Source: Cryobacterium glucosi (GTDB lineage: Bacteria; Actinomycetota; Actinomycetes; Actinomycetales; Microbacteriaceae). From it: a DNA stretch of 64,000 nucleotides. Under the pieces are notes generated by a model. The model was not told the origin of the DNA. It saw nothing but the letters and a program-made list of their open reading frames with translations, and did not search any database. Below, in pieces: positions 25,696 through 37,747 of the stretch (position 1 is its first letter; every line of letters begins with the position of its first letter). The stretch lies in assembly GCF_004402235.1 (NCBI RefSeq), contig NZ_SOFS01000012.1, forward strand, positions 1 through 64,000. The letters run 5' to 3'. The translations under genes and the position numbers were made by a program.

Positions 25696-27114
25696 ATGCG
25701 CGGTGAGTGCGGCAGCATGGACCACATGCAGGCCGACCCAGAGTTCAATCCGGAGTTCTTCGAGATCAACCCACTCTTCTCTCGCCCGGGGGAGGACAGC
25801 GTTGCGCCGCGGTACGTCCTCGGCGCGGGCCCGATGGAACCGGAGACGGCATACCAGATCATCCACGACGAGATCATGCTCGATGGAAACGCCCGGCTGA
25901 ACCTCGCCACGTTCGTCGGAACCTGGATGGACGAGCACGCCGGGCGGCTCTACGCGGAGTCCTTCGACAAGAACATCGTCGACAAGGACGAATATCCGCA
26001 GACCGCCGCGATCGAGGAGTATTGCTGGCGGATGATCGCCGGCCTCTGGCACGCGCCCGAGCCGATGGAGACCATCGGCACGTCGACGATCGGCTCCTCG
26101 GAGGCCTGCATGCTCGGCGGACTCGCCCTGAAACGCCGCTGGCAGCAGGCCAGGCGAGCGGCCGGGAAGCCGACCGCGCAGCCGAACCTCGTGATGAGTT
26201 CCGCGGTACAGGTGTGCTGGGAGAAATTCTGCAACTACTGGGACGTCGAGCCTCGATTCGTGCCCATCAGCGAAGAGCATCCGAGCCTGGACGGGCACGA
26301 CCTGGCGAGCTACGTCGACGAAAATACCATCGGCGTCGTGGCGATCATGGGTGTGACGTACACCGGGGTCTATGAGCCGGTCGCGGCGATCAGCGCCGCC
26401 CTCGACGAGATCGAGGCGCGAACCGGAGTGTCCGTTCCCATCCATGTTGACGCGGCCTCCGGCGGGATGATCGCACCCTTCCTGCAGCCGGAGCTCGAGT
26501 GGGACTTCCGATTGGTACGGGTGCACTCGATCAACACCTCCGCGCACAAGTACGGCCTTGTCTACCCGGGACTGGGCTGGATCGTCTGGCGGTCGAAGGA
26601 TTCACTGCCAGAGGACCTGGTCTTCCATGTCAGCTACCTCGGCGGGAGCATGCCCACGTTCGCGCTCAACTTCTCGCGTCCCGGCGCGCAGGTGCTCCTG
26701 CAGTACTACCTCTTCCTTCGGCTCGGATTCGACGGCTACCGTGCCGTGCAGCAGTCCGCCCAGGACGTTGCGCGGTACCTCGCGCGCGGCATCGAGAAGA
26801 TCGGTGCCTTCACACTGTGGAATGACGGGTCGGACATCCCGGTCTTCGCCTGGCGCCTCACCCCCGGCCACACCCGGAACTGGAACCTCTTCCACCTGTC
26901 GGACCGGCTGCGCTCCCACGGCTGGCTCGTTCCCGCGTACTGGATGCCCGACAACCTGTCCGAGATGACCGTCCAGCGGATCGTCGTACGGAATGGGCTC
27001 AGCATGGACCTCGCTGCGCGCCTGCTCACAGTGATCGAGGAGGAGACGGCGTATCTCGACCGGCTCGAAGGTCCCATGCCCGTCGAGGGGCAGCATCCGG
27101 GCTTCACACACTGA
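25696..27114 (+). CDS. gadB: Glutamate decarboxylase
   Basis: 472 residues of the group II PLP-dependent decarboxylases. Evidence: LDGNARLNLATFVGTWMDEH near the start, DKDEYPQTAAIEE, GTSTIGSSEACMLGG, HVDAASGGMIAPF, and SINTSAHKYG, where the Lys binds PLP. It converts glutamate to GABA and consumes a proton, an acid-stress function. ATG 25696 follows GGGAGG (25681-25686); ATG 25657 is an alternative with a weaker site. It is divergent from the PadR regulator, and a palindrome lies between the genes. No glutamate/GABA antiporter is adjacent. Confidence 0.92.
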   Translation: MRGECGSMDHMQADPEFNPEFFEINPLFSRPGEDSVAPRYVLGAGPMEPETAYQIIHDEIMLDGNARLNLATFVGTWMDEHAGRLYAESFDKNIVDKDEYPQTAAIEEYCWRMIAGLWHAPEPMETIGTSTIGSSEACMLGGLALKRRWQQARRAAGKPTAQPNLVMSSAVQVCWEKFCNYWDVEPRFVPISEEHPSLDGHDLASYVDENTIGVVAIMGVTYTGVYEPVAAISAALDEIEARTGVSVPIHVDAASGGMIAPFLQPELEWDFRLVRVHSINTSAHKYGLVYPGLGWIVWRSKDSLPEDLVFHVSYLGGSMPTFALNFSRPGAQVLLQYYLFLRLGFDGYRAVQQSAQDVARYLARGIEKIGAFTLWNDGSDIPVFAWRLTPGHTRNWNLFHLSDRLRSHGWLVPAYWMPDNLSEMTVQRIVVRNGLSMDLAARLLTVIEEETAYLDRLEGPMPVEGQHPGFTH

Positions 27115-27209
27115 CTCCTGACGGGTGCCCCCTTGCCGGTTCGGGCGTCTCTTCCTATGCTCACGACGGGACCGCCGCCCAGGCGGGCCGACGTACAGAG
27201 GAGAATGCG

Positions 27210-27506
27210 ATGACGCTCAAATACGGTGTGCTGGCTGTCGTTGAGGCCCGGGCCGGGCAGGAACAGGCCGTCGCGGATTTCCTCGCCGGTGCACAGGCAC
27301 TGGCGGCCGCCGAGCCGGGCACCCGGACCTGGTACGCCTTCCGGGTCAATGACGATACGTTCGGCATCTTCGATACCTTCGACACCGAGGAGGATCGCCA
27401 GGCACACCTCACGGGGGCCATCCCGGCAGCGCTCGCCGAACATGGTCCGACCCTGCTCGTGAGGGACCCCGACATCAGCCTGATCGACATCCTCGCCGCC
27501 ACCTAG
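27210..27506 (+). CDS. Antibiotic biosynthesis monooxygenase (ABM) domain protein
   Basis: 98 residues forming a ferredoxin-like dimer barrel: YGVLAVVEARAGQEQAVADF, EPGTRTWYAF and DTEEDRQAHLTG match the ABM family. Members are small oxygenases or quinone-oxidation enzymes without cofactor; no specific substrate can be read. AGAGGAGAATGCG precedes ATG. It follows glutamate decarboxylase by 95 bp and converges with the CO dehydrogenase operon. Confidence 0.85.
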   Translation: MTLKYGVLAVVEARAGQEQAVADFLAGAQALAAAEPGTRTWYAFRVNDDTFGIFDTFDTEEDRQAHLTGAIPAALAEHGPTLLVRDPDISLIDILAAT

Positions 27507-27521
27507 TCGACGGCGAACCCC

Positions 27522-29525
27522 TCAGCCGCCGCCGACGTGGGTGCCCGGACGGCGGAGCGGGTCGGGTTCGACCTCGCGCATGATCTCCCGCACGACGGGG
27601 GCGGTGTCGCCCTGGCCGAGCAGGAGGTAGCGCATCAGATGGAAGAGCGGGTTCCCCTCCGACCATTCGAAGTAGACGTGCGGGCGTACCCCGGAGGCAT
27701 CCCGCAGGGCGAGCAGGATCGCAGCGATGGCGTTCGGCGCCGCCGGGCTCTGCGCGCGCAGCACCCGGTAGCCTTCGATCTCAACTCCCCGGACGTGCAC
27801 GATCTTGCTGAAGCCGGAGGGGTCGATGACCTCGATCTCGAGGAAGAGCACGTCCGCGGTTCCGGGAACCGGATTCATCCCACGCTGGTCGGCCTCCTTC
27901 GCCGCGTACTCGGCGCGGTCGCCGCTCTGGGGCTTGTTCGCGATGATGTTCAGGGCGCCGTCATAGACGAGGGAATCGGCGACGAACTGCCGGGCCATCC
28001 CGTCGAATTCGACGCTGTCCACCCGGAGCTCGGTCGTCCGTGTCACGCGTGAGATCAGGGACACGGCGATGATCGCCGCGATGAAGAACACTGAAATCGT
28101 GATCCCGTCCGGTTTCTCGACGATGTTCGCGCCGAGGGCGTAGAGGAGCGCGAGCGACAGGACACTGAAGCCGATGCTCGCGCGGCGTTGCCTGCGGCGG
28201 ACGGCAGAGATGGTCACGGCGACGGCGCCGGACACCATCATGGCGAGGATCCCGGTCGCGTACGCGCCGGCCTGCGCGTTCACATCCGCCCGGAAACCGA
28301 TCGTGATCAGCACACTCACCCCGGTGTACACGAGTACGACCGGGCGGATGGCGCGGCTCCAGTCCGGCGCCATCCCGTACGACGGCAGATACCGCGGCAC
28401 GATATTGATCAGTCCGGCCATCGCGGACGCACCCGCGAACCAGAGGATCAGGATGCTGCTCACGTCATAGACGGTCCCGAAGACCTCGCCGACGCGCTCG
28501 TGGGCGAGGAAGGCGAGCGCGCGCCCGCTCGCCGCGCCGCCCGCCTCGAACTCGGCCGGTGGGATGAGCACGGTCGTCACGAAGCTGCTCGAGAGCAGGT
28601 AGACGCTCATGATGAGGGCCGCGGTCGTGAGGAGCCTGCGGGTGTTGCGGATCCGCGAGGCGAGTCGTTCCTCGGGGCTCCTGCCGTCCGCGGCGACGAG
28701 CGGCATCATGCTGACCCCGGTCTCGAAACCCGAGAGACCGAGGACGAGGAGCGGGAACGCGATCACGGCGGGCCCGAGGATATCGCCGAAACCGCTTCCC
28801 CGTGCGGTGAGTGCGTCCATCCAGTTCGCGATCACCCCGGGTTCGGTGAAGGCGTCGTGGAGTCCGACGCCGATCACGACTCCATTGAGCAGCAGATACA
28901 CCGCGACGAGGGGAATGGCGACGGAGACGGCCTCGCTGAAACCGAGCAGGAAGACTCCGCCGAGGATGAGCAGCAGCACGACCGTGATCGGCACGGCCTG
29001 GCCCGCGAGGAAGCTCGGCGCAAACGGGTTCTCAAGGATGTGCACCGTCGCATCCGCCGAGGACAGCGTGATCGTGATGATCCAGCTGGTCGCGACGAAG
29101 CCGAGCAGGATGAGCACGAATATCTTGCCGCGCCAGAACGGCAGCAGCCGCTCGAGCATCGCGACGGACCCTTGCCCGTGCGGGCTCTCCTTCGCGACGC
29201 GGCGATACATCGGCAGCATGCCGAGGAGGGTGAGCGCGACGATGAGCAGGGTCGCAACGGGTGAGAGCGCGCCGGCGGCGAGCGCTGCGATACCGGGCAG
29301 GTAGGAGAGGGTCGAGAAGTAGTCGACGCCGGTGAGGCACATCACCTGCCACCAGGGGTGGGTGGATGCCGTCCCCTCTGCGCTCTCGAGACCCACCGGT
29401 TGCACCCGGTTGGCCAGGAGCCACCGGCCCAGGGGCCCATATGCTGCCTTCGTGCGGATCGGACTCGGAACGCTCGCGGGGATCTCGGGACGAACTGCAC
29501 GGCCCGGAGTCTGGTCCATGGTCAC
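27522..29525 (-). CDS. APC-superfamily permease with large C-terminal soluble domain
   Basis: 667 residues. Residues about 55-500 contain twelve transmembrane helices of the amino acid-polyamine-cation permease fold ([42 protein letters not shown]). The last ~165 residues are soluble and contain [18 protein letters not shown] and [15 protein letters not shown]. It is the last gene of the CO dehydrogenase operon: its ATG overlaps the XdhC stop by 4 bp. Substrate unknown; the fused domain may sense a ligand. Confidence 0.85.
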   Translation of the reverse strand: MTMDQTPGRAVRPEIPASVPSPIRTKAAYGPLGRWLLANRVQPVGLESAEGTASTHPWWQVMCLTGVDYFSTLSYLPGIAALAAGALSPVATLLIVALTLLGMLPMYRRVAKESPHGQGSVAMLERLLPFWRGKIFVLILLGFVATSWIITITLSSADATVHILENPFAPSFLAGQAVPITVVLLLILGGVFLLGFSEAVSVAIPLVAVYLLLNGVVIGVGLHDAFTEPGVIANWMDALTARGSGFGDILGPAVIAFPLLVLGLSGFETGVSMMPLVAADGRSPEERLASRIRNTRRLLTTAALIMSVYLLSSSFVTTVLIPPAEFEAGGAASGRALAFLAHERVGEVFGTVYDVSSILILWFAGASAMAGLINIVPRYLPSYGMAPDWSRAIRPVVLVYTGVSVLITIGFRADVNAQAGAYATGILAMMVSGAVAVTISAVRRRQRRASIGFSVLSLALLYALGANIVEKPDGITISVFFIAAIIAVSLISRVTRTTELRVDSVEFDGMARQFVADSLVYDGALNIIANKPQSGDRAEYAAKEADQRGMNPVPGTADVLFLEIEVIDPSGFSKIVHVRGVEIEGYRVLRAQSPAAPNAIAAILLALRDASGVRPHVYFEWSEGNPLFHLMRYLLLGQGDTAPVVREIMREVEPDPLRRPGTHVGGG

Positions 29526-30697
29526 ACGAGCTTTCGGGCGTCATCCTCGTCGCGCACGTCGACGATGTCGTGGGCGGCCAGGTCGTGGTGGATCGGTGTC
29601 CGGCGGTCGCCGAGCGGTTCACCGGTGCCACCCCACATTCCGGAGATGACCTCGGCCATGATCGAGACCGCGGTCTCCTCCGGCGTGCGGGCGCCGAGAT
29701 CGAGGCCGATCGGGCTGTGCAGCCGCGCCAGTGCGACCTCGGGCACGGCTGCCGCGCGCAGCCGGTCCAGGCGGTCGTCGTGGGTGCGCAGGGAACCCAT
29801 GGCGCCGACATAGGCGAGGTTGTCGTCGGAGAGGGCCAGCTCGAGGAGAGGGACGTCGAACTTCGGATCGTGGGTGAGCACGCAGACGACGGTGCGCGCG
29901 TCGAGGAGGCCGGCGGCATTCTGCTCGGCGAAGTAGCGGTGCGGCCAGGCCACGACGACCTCGTCGGCTCCGGGGAACCGTGCAGGAGTCGCGAACACGG
30001 CGCGGGCATCGCACACGGTGACCCGGTACCCGAGGAAGTCGGCCAGCCGGGTCAGGGCCGCGGCGAAGTCGACAGCGCCGAACACGAGCATCCGTGGCCG
30101 CGGGGCGAAGCTCGTGACGAAGACGCGTAGTTCAGCGCCGTCGCGTTCTCCGTCCGGCCCGTAGCCGATCGTCGAGGTGCGTCCCGCCGCCAGGAGGCCG
30201 CGGGCATCGTCGCCCACGACGTGGGTGAGCCGTTCGGAACCGAGGTCTCCGGTCACCCCGTCGCCGCGCACGATGAGGTGACGGCCGAGGATGCGGGGGT
30301 CGGGGTGCTCGATGACGGTCACGATACCGACCGGAACGGACGTCGCGAGGTCGCGCAGGACTGTGTCGAGCTCCGCGAAGGTCTCGCGGGAGACCGGTTC
30401 GACGAAGACGTCGAGGATGCCGCCGCAGGTCAGGCCGACCGCGAAGGCGTCGTCGTCGCTGATGCCGTAGCGCACGAGGGCCGGCCGTCCGGTGCGGATC
30501 ACCTCCTGCGCGAGTTCGTAGACGGCGCCCTCGACGCAGCCTCCCGATACCGAACCGACGACGGCGCCGTCGCTCGTGACGAGCATCGATGCTCCTGCGG
30601 GCCGGGGCGCGGAGTGGAACGTGCGTACGACCGTGGCGAGCGCCGCCGTCCGCCCGCGTTCCCAGGCGGGAACCAGTTCTTCGATGACGTCACGCAT
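29522..30697 (-). CDS. XdhC/CoxF-like molybdenum enzyme maturation factor
   Basis: 391 residues. The first ~110 residues are the XdhC-CoxI domain ([15 protein letters not shown] near residues 48-62), the rest is the NAD-like Rossmann XdhC_C domain ([20 protein letters not shown] and [17 protein letters not shown]). XdhC proteins bind the molybdenum cofactor, keep it sulfurated and hand it to the apo-enzyme. The gene is 9 bp downstream of coxG and its stop overlaps the permease start. A second XdhC in the operon carries a YHS domain. Confidence 0.9.
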   Translation of the reverse strand: MRDVIEELVPAWERGRTAALATVVRTFHSAPRPAGASMLVTSDGAVVGSVSGGCVEGAVYELAQEVIRTGRPALVRYGISDDDAFAVGLTCGGILDVFVEPVSRETFAELDTVLRDLATSVPVGIVTVIEHPDPRILGRHLIVRGDGVTGDLGSERLTHVVGDDARGLLAAGRTSTIGYGPDGERDGAELRVFVTSFAPRPRMLVFGAVDFAAALTRLADFLGYRVTVCDARAVFATPARFPGADEVVVAWPHRYFAEQNAAGLLDARTVVCVLTHDPKFDVPLLELALSDDNLAYVGAMGSLRTHDDRLDRLRAAAVPEVALARLHSPIGLDLGARTPEETAVSIMAEVISGMWGGTGEPLGDRRTPIHHDLAAHDIVDVRDEDDARKLV

Positions 30698-30706
30698 TGC
30701 GGAGTC

Positions 30707-31483
30707 TCACGGTCGGCGCCCCTGGCGGATGTCTGCGGCCGAGCGGGCTGCACCGTGCCGGCCGAGCCGGTAGCCGACGAAGCCGACGACGGCGAGCAGG
30801 CCGAGAAGCGTGGCCGGGTTGCTGAGGCGCTGCATGATCATCGCCCTGGCGAAGCTGAAGGCGTCGAGGCTCGATCCGGCGGCCGGAGGCGGCGGAGTCC
30901 TGGGAACCGGCCGGGCGGGAACATCCGCCGGGTGCGCGATGCCGATCGGTGCCGTCGCGCCCGGCTCGGCGTCCACGGGCACGGTGTTCGCAGGCACGGT
31001 GTTCGCAGGCCCGGTGTCCGCCGGCGCGGGGGCCTCGCTCAGCATCGCCTGGAGGTTCTCGGCGAAGAGCGCCATCATCTGGTCGGTGACACTGCCGATG
31101 ATGCTCTTGCCCATCACGGCGACCTTCCCGGAGAGGTCGACGTCGGCGTTCACGGTGCCGTGGGTCGTCCCGTCCGCCTCGGTGAGCACGAGCGTCGCCG
31201 TGCCCTGCGCGGTGCCCTGGCCGCGCGCCTCCTGGGCGCGCCCCTCGAAGACCGCCCGGTGGGCGTCTGCATCCCGCTCGATCACGTTCATCATTCCTTT
31301 GTACTGCATTGCCACAGGTCCGAGCTTCACCTTCATGCCGACCTGATAGGCGTCGTCGGAGAGACGGTTCAGGATCTGCGCTCCCGGTACGCAACCGGCG
31401 ACACGTTCGAAGTCCATCAGGGTCGCCCAGACCTCCTCGATCGGCGCGGTGACGGAAAAGGTGCTGTCAAGCTGCATGGTCAT
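30707..31483 (-). CDS. coxG: CoxG: SRPBCC-domain membrane-anchored protein
   Basis: 258 residues. Residues 1-145 are an SRPBCC/CoxG lipid-pocket domain (FSVTAPIEEVWATLMDFERVAGCVPGAQ). A Pro/Ala-rich linker (about 150-215) contains repeated TVPANTVPANTVPV. A single transmembrane helix near the C-terminus (NPATLLGLLAVVGFVGYRLG) follows. CoxG anchors CO dehydrogenase to the membrane for electron transfer to the respiratory chain. Its start overlaps the end of coxE by 17 bp. Confidence 0.88.
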   Translation of the reverse strand: MTMQLDSTFSVTAPIEEVWATLMDFERVAGCVPGAQILNRLSDDAYQVGMKVKLGPVAMQYKGMMNVIERDADAHRAVFEGRAQEARGQGTAQGTATLVLTEADGTTHGTVNADVDLSGKVAVMGKSIIGSVTDQMMALFAENLQAMLSEAPAPADTGPANTVPANTVPVDAEPGATAPIGIAHPADVPARPVPRTPPPPAAGSSLDAFSFARAMIMQRLSNPATLLGLLAVVGFVGYRLGRHGAARSAADIRQGRRP

Positions 31484-32789
31484 GTCCTTTGGTCGTCGGG
31501 TGGGGTCGAGTACGGGGATCGGTGCTGGATGCGGTGCCGGGACGAGTGCGGGGGTCGAGCCGTTCCGCGCGGATCAGGTCGGCGAGTTCGCCGAGCGCCG
31601 CGTAACTGTGGCCGCTCACGATGGCGTCGATGTAGGGCAGGGCGGCGTTCATCCCTCCGACGAGCGGCTGGAATCCGGGAGCGACCGTACGCGGGTTGAC
31701 CCAGACGATCCGGTACGCGAGGCGGCGCAGACGGGCCATCTGGTCGGCAACGAAAGCGGGGTCGTCGAGGGCCCAACCGTCGGAGAGCACCACGATCACA
31801 GCGCCCCTGGCCAGTCCGCGCCGACCGTGGTCGTCGATGAACCGGCGGATGCTGTCGCCGAGCCGGGTGCCGCCGGCCCAGTCCGAGGAGCTCGCCGCGG
31901 CGTTCGCGAGCGCGGCGTCCGCATCCCGGACGGCGAGTTGGCGGGTCAGCCGGGTCAGCCCGGTCGAGAAGACGAAGGCCTCCGCGTGCGCGCCCGCAAC
32001 GGCGCCCTGGAGCAGGGTGAGGAACACCCGGGTGTACGGTTCCATCGACGCCGACACATCGCAGAGCAGGACGAGCCTGCGCGGTTGTTCCCTGCGGCGG
32101 GAGGAGACCAGAAGGATCGGCTCCTCGCCGGTGCGGTGTGCGGCCCGGACGGTGCGCCTCAGGTCGAGCCGGGCACCCTCCGCCCGGGTCGGCCGAACCC
32201 GCCTGCTGCGCCGAAGCGGGGTCGAGAGCGAGATCCGGCGCACGAGGTTCCGAACCTGCTCTGTCTCCTCAGCGCTCAGGAGCGAAAACGAGGTCTCGTG
32301 CAGGCGGCGTTCGAGCGAGGCGAGCATCAGGATCGTCTCGCGTTCGACGGCGCCCGGATCTGAGGGCCCTGCTGCGAGAGCAGGCGTCGGAGCCCGGGTC
32401 TCTGGTCCTTCGCGCGGTTCCTGCCGTCTTGCGGCGAGGTCGTCGTGTGGCGCCGGGCGGGTCCTGGCCTGCGAGCCGATGGCCGGCGGCGCGTTCGGGT
32501 CACCGCGCTGGTCCGCCGGGTCGAGCAGGCCGTCGAAGACGGCAGAGAAGACCGCGTCGAACACCGGCAACTGGTCTCTCGACGAGAGGAGCACGATGCG
32601 GCACGTCCAATAGAGTGCCGAGCGATGGGTCGGCGGCACCACCTGGACCGCGTCAGCGAGCCGGGCAGCCCCGTCGACCGAAACCGGCAGGCCCGCGCGG
32701 CGGAGCGCGGTGACGAACCCCGCGGCGAATGCGGCCGGTTCAACCCGCGGGGCGGCATCCGCCGGTGCGCGCTCGGTGATCTCTGCCAT
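31467..32789 (-). CDS. coxE: CoxE: VWA-domain protein of CO dehydrogenase maturation
   Basis: 440 residues. The C-terminal part is a VWA domain with MIDAS motif CDVSASM and later GGTRLGDSIRRFI and VVLSDGW. The N-terminal half is variable, with long Ala/Pro- and Arg-rich segments. CoxE works with the CoxD ATPase in inserting the Cu-S part of the Mo-Cu active site. One base separates it from coxD. Confidence 0.88.
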   Translation of the reverse strand: MAEITERAPADAAPRVEPAAFAAGFVTALRRAGLPVSVDGAARLADAVQVVPPTHRSALYWTCRIVLLSSRDQLPVFDAVFSAVFDGLLDPADQRGDPNAPPAIGSQARTRPAPHDDLAARRQEPREGPETRAPTPALAAGPSDPGAVERETILMLASLERRLHETSFSLLSAEETEQVRNLVRRISLSTPLRRSRRVRPTRAEGARLDLRRTVRAAHRTGEEPILLVSSRRREQPRRLVLLCDVSASMEPYTRVFLTLLQGAVAGAHAEAFVFSTGLTRLTRQLAVRDADAALANAAASSSDWAGGTRLGDSIRRFIDDHGRRGLARGAVIVVLSDGWALDDPAFVADQMARLRRLAYRIVWVNPRTVAPGFQPLVGGMNAALPYIDAIVSGHSYAALGELADLIRAERLDPRTRPGTASSTDPRTRPHPTTKGHDHAA

Positions 32790-32790
32790 G

Positions 32791-33729
32791 TCAGCTCCCG
32801 GCCATCCAGTCGGCCCCGCGCACGAGCGCGAGATCGAGGTCGTCCCTGTTCTTGATCAGGGAACCCCAGGTCTGGGCGACGTACTGCGGATCAAGACGGT
32901 CGGCCCCGAGAACGGCGAGCGCAGCCGCCCAGTCGATGACCTCGGCGATGCCGGGTGGTTTGACGAGGTCGAGGGAGCGCAACCGGGTGATCGCGGTCGC
33001 GGCGTCGAGGGCGAGGCGTTCGGTACTGCCGGGCACCCGGCGGCGCACGATCTCGGCGATCCGTTCCGGGCTCGGGTAGTCGATCCAGTGGTACAGACAC
33101 CGCCGGGTGAGGGCGTCGTGCAGGTCGCGGGTGCGGTTCGAAGTCAGGATCACGATCGGCGGCACCGCGGCCCTGATCGTGCCGAGCTCGGGGATCGTCA
33201 CGGCGGCCTCGGCGAGGAGTTCGAGGGTGAAGGCTTCGAACTCGGCGTCCGCACGATCGATCTCGTCGAGCAGCAGCACGGCGGGCCGGGGACCGGGGTG
33301 TTCGATGGCCTGCAGGAGGGGGCGTCGCAGCAGGTACTCCGGCCCGAACAGCGCATCCTCGTCGATCCCTGATCCGCTGGCCTCCGCGAGCCGGATCGCG
33401 AGGAGCTGGCGCGGGTAGTTCCACTCGTAGAGGGCCTCGCCCGCGTCGATGCCCTCGTAACACTGGAGCCGGAACAGGGGCGTGTCGAGAGCCCTCGCGA
33501 GCGCCTTGGCCGCCTCGGTCTTACCGACACCCGGTTCGCCCTCGAGCAGGATCGGCTGCGGCAGGCGTACCGCGAGGAAGAGGGCCGTCGCGAGGCCTTC
33601 GTCTGCGAGGTAGTCCTCCGCGGCGAGCGCAGCCTGCAGTGCAGGCACGTCAGGGACCAGTGCCCGGACAGCGGACGTCGCCCCGCCCCTGGCCGGGCTC
33701 GAGGGGATTCCCTCAACGCTCGGTGCCAT
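32791..33729 (-). CDS. coxD: CoxD: MoxR-type AAA+ ATPase
   Basis: 312 residues. Walker A is GEPGVGKTEAAKAL, Walker B is LLLDEIDRAD; sensor and arginine-finger regions (SNRTRDLHDALTRRCLYH) are present. MoxR ATPases with VWA partners (CoxE here) activate metalloenzymes; in aerobic CO dehydrogenase the pair completes the [CuSMoO2] centre. ATG 33729 is 2 bases after the stop of the XdhC-YHS gene. Confidence 0.92.
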   Translation of the reverse strand: MAPSVEGIPSSPARGGATSAVRALVPDVPALQAALAAEDYLADEGLATALFLAVRLPQPILLEGEPGVGKTEAAKALARALDTPLFRLQCYEGIDAGEALYEWNYPRQLLAIRLAEASGSGIDEDALFGPEYLLRRPLLQAIEHPGPRPAVLLLDEIDRADAEFEAFTLELLAEAAVTIPELGTIRAAVPPIVILTSNRTRDLHDALTRRCLYHWIDYPSPERIAEIVRRRVPGSTERLALDAATAITRLRSLDLVKPPGIAEVIDWAAALAVLGADRLDPQYVAQTWGSLIKNRDDLDLALVRGADWMAGS

Positions 33730-33731
33730 GG

Positions 33732-34736
33732 TCAGTGCTCCACGGTCGAGGTGTGGACGTGGGTCTTCGTGAGGGCGAAGCGCTCTGGATCTGCGACGAA
33801 GGCCGCGCGACAGCCGGGGGAGCAGAAGTAGTGTGTTGCCCCCGCGTGCTCGTAGTGCAGGCTCGTGGGCAGGGCGGCAACCGTCATCCCGCAGACCGGA
33901 TCGATGGCGCTCGGAGGCTCCAACGTCGCGTCGGCCTCCCCCGGGGACACCGGGAGCGGCAGGGCCCCCGCGGCCCCGGCGAGCCCCGCCGACCGGAGCC
34001 TGAAACGTTCGGCGACGAGTTGCGCGAAGACCGACACCGCGATCTCGCCGGGGGTCCGGCCGCCGAGGTCGAGTCCCGCAGGGTTGAACACCCTGGCGCG
34101 TTGCTCGGCGTCGACGTTGAGGGAGGCGAGCACTGCGGCGCCCCGGGTGGGGCTCGCGACGAGCGCGACATAGGGCACCCCCGCGCGGAGGGCCGCCTCG
34201 AGGGCGGGTTCCTCTTCCCGGCCATGGGACGCGACGATGAGTGCGGCGTCGTCCCGGCGCGGTGACGTGGCCGTGCCGGGGGCGCCGATCGTCTCGCTGA
34301 GCTCGACGTCGAAGCCGAGGTCGACCCCGATCGTGGCGAGGGCCCGCGCGACCGGTGTCGCGCCGACGACGATGACCCGCGGTGCCGGATGCCACGGCTC
34401 GAGGAAGATCTCGACAGCGCCCCCGCTGAGGCACGGGTTCCGCACCTCGACAGCGCCGTCCTCCGCCACGCCGGACGGGTCTCCTGGCACGACCCGGAGC
34501 AGGAGGGGCTCGCGTGCGGCGAGTTGCCTGAGCCCGTAGTACCGAACGGATGCCTCGACGCAGGCACCGCCGACGAACCCGTCGATCCGGCCGGCGGCAT
34601 CCACAACGGCGGTGTCGCCGGCGTGTGCGCTCGTCGGACGCTGGGCGCGTACGACGGTGGCGCGGACGAACGGCTCGCGGCGTTCGGTGAGTTCGTGCGC
34701 CCTGCGGGCGAGGGCGTCCGGAATCGGTGGTGGCAT
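33732..34736 (-). CDS. XdhC-like maturation factor fused to a YHS metal-binding domain
   Basis: 334 residues. Residues about 1-280 form an XdhC-like protein (FVGGACVEASVRYY; IVVGATPVARALATIGVDLGFDVEL; GLDLGGRTPGEIAVSVFAQL). The C-terminal ~50 residues form a YHS domain: DPVCGMTVA, then THYFCSPGCRAAFVADPERF. YHS domains bind metal through CxxM and CxxxC-type residues and occur in copper and mercury proteins. In a form I CO dehydrogenase operon, copper delivery to the Mo-S-Cu centre is a likely role, but this is inference. ATG 34736 or GTG 34742 are possible starts; the gene is 11 bp after coxL. Confidence 0.85.
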   Translation of the reverse strand: MPPPIPDALARRAHELTERREPFVRATVVRAQRPTSAHAGDTAVVDAAGRIDGFVGGACVEASVRYYGLRQLAAREPLLLRVVPGDPSGVAEDGAVEVRNPCLSGGAVEIFLEPWHPAPRVIVVGATPVARALATIGVDLGFDVELSETIGAPGTATSPRRDDAALIVASHGREEEPALEAALRAGVPYVALVASPTRGAAVLASLNVDAEQRARVFNPAGLDLGGRTPGEIAVSVFAQLVAERFRLRSAGLAGAAGALPLPVSPGEADATLEPPSAIDPVCGMTVAALPTSLHYEHAGATHYFCSPGCRAAFVADPERFALTKTHVHTSTVEH

Positions 34737-34747
34737 CGGCACGGCAA

Positions 34748-37137
<2,390 letters not shown>

Positions 37138-37141
<4 letters not shown>

Positions 37142-37743
37142 GCGGTCACCTCTTCCGGTTCCGTCTGCGAGGCCGGGATCGCCCTGGCCGCTTCCGCGGC
37201 GGCGGCGCCCGGTTCCGTGGTCGTGCCCGCCGAGTCGTCGAGCGCTGCGGGGTCGCCACCTGCGGCATCCGCTTCGGTCATGCCCGCCGGGTGGTCTGCT
37301 GCCCAGTGCACCGAACGGACGATCGTCGCGTAGCCGGTGCAGCGGCAGATCTGCCCCGAGATCGCCCGGCGGATCTCGGTGTCGTCTGGGTGAGGGTTCA
37401 CGTCGAGGAGAGCGCGGGCGGTGAGCATCATGCCGGGGGTGCAGAACCCGCACTGCAGCCCGTGTTCCTCCATGAAGCCCTGCTGCACGGGGTCGAGGGT
37501 GCCACCGGTGGCGAGGCCTTCGACCGTCGTGATCGCATGACCATCGGCCATCGCCGCGAGCACGGTGCACGACTTCACCGGCTGCCCGTCCATGAGCACG
37601 ACGCAGGTACCGCAGTTGGAGGTGTCGCAGCCCCAGTGGGTTCCGGTGAGCCTCAACACGTCGCGGATGTAGTGCACGAGCAGGACGCGCGGTTCGACCT
37701 CGTTGGTCACGTCGGTCCCGTTCACCGTCATGGTGATCTGCAT
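37138..37743 (-). CDS. coxS: CO dehydrogenase small (iron-sulfur) subunit CoxS
   Basis: 201 residues. The N-terminal 2Fe-2S domain is GCDTSNCGTC with the fourth Cys in KSC; the C-terminal helical domain has QCGFCTPGM and ICRCTGY, giving the second 2Fe-2S cluster. It carries electrons from the Mo centre to the FAD subunit. The C-terminal ~50 residues (Ala/Glu-rich) are longer than in most CoxS proteins. Stop overlaps the coxL start by 4 bp. Confidence 0.95.
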
Positions 37744-37747
37744 GGAT

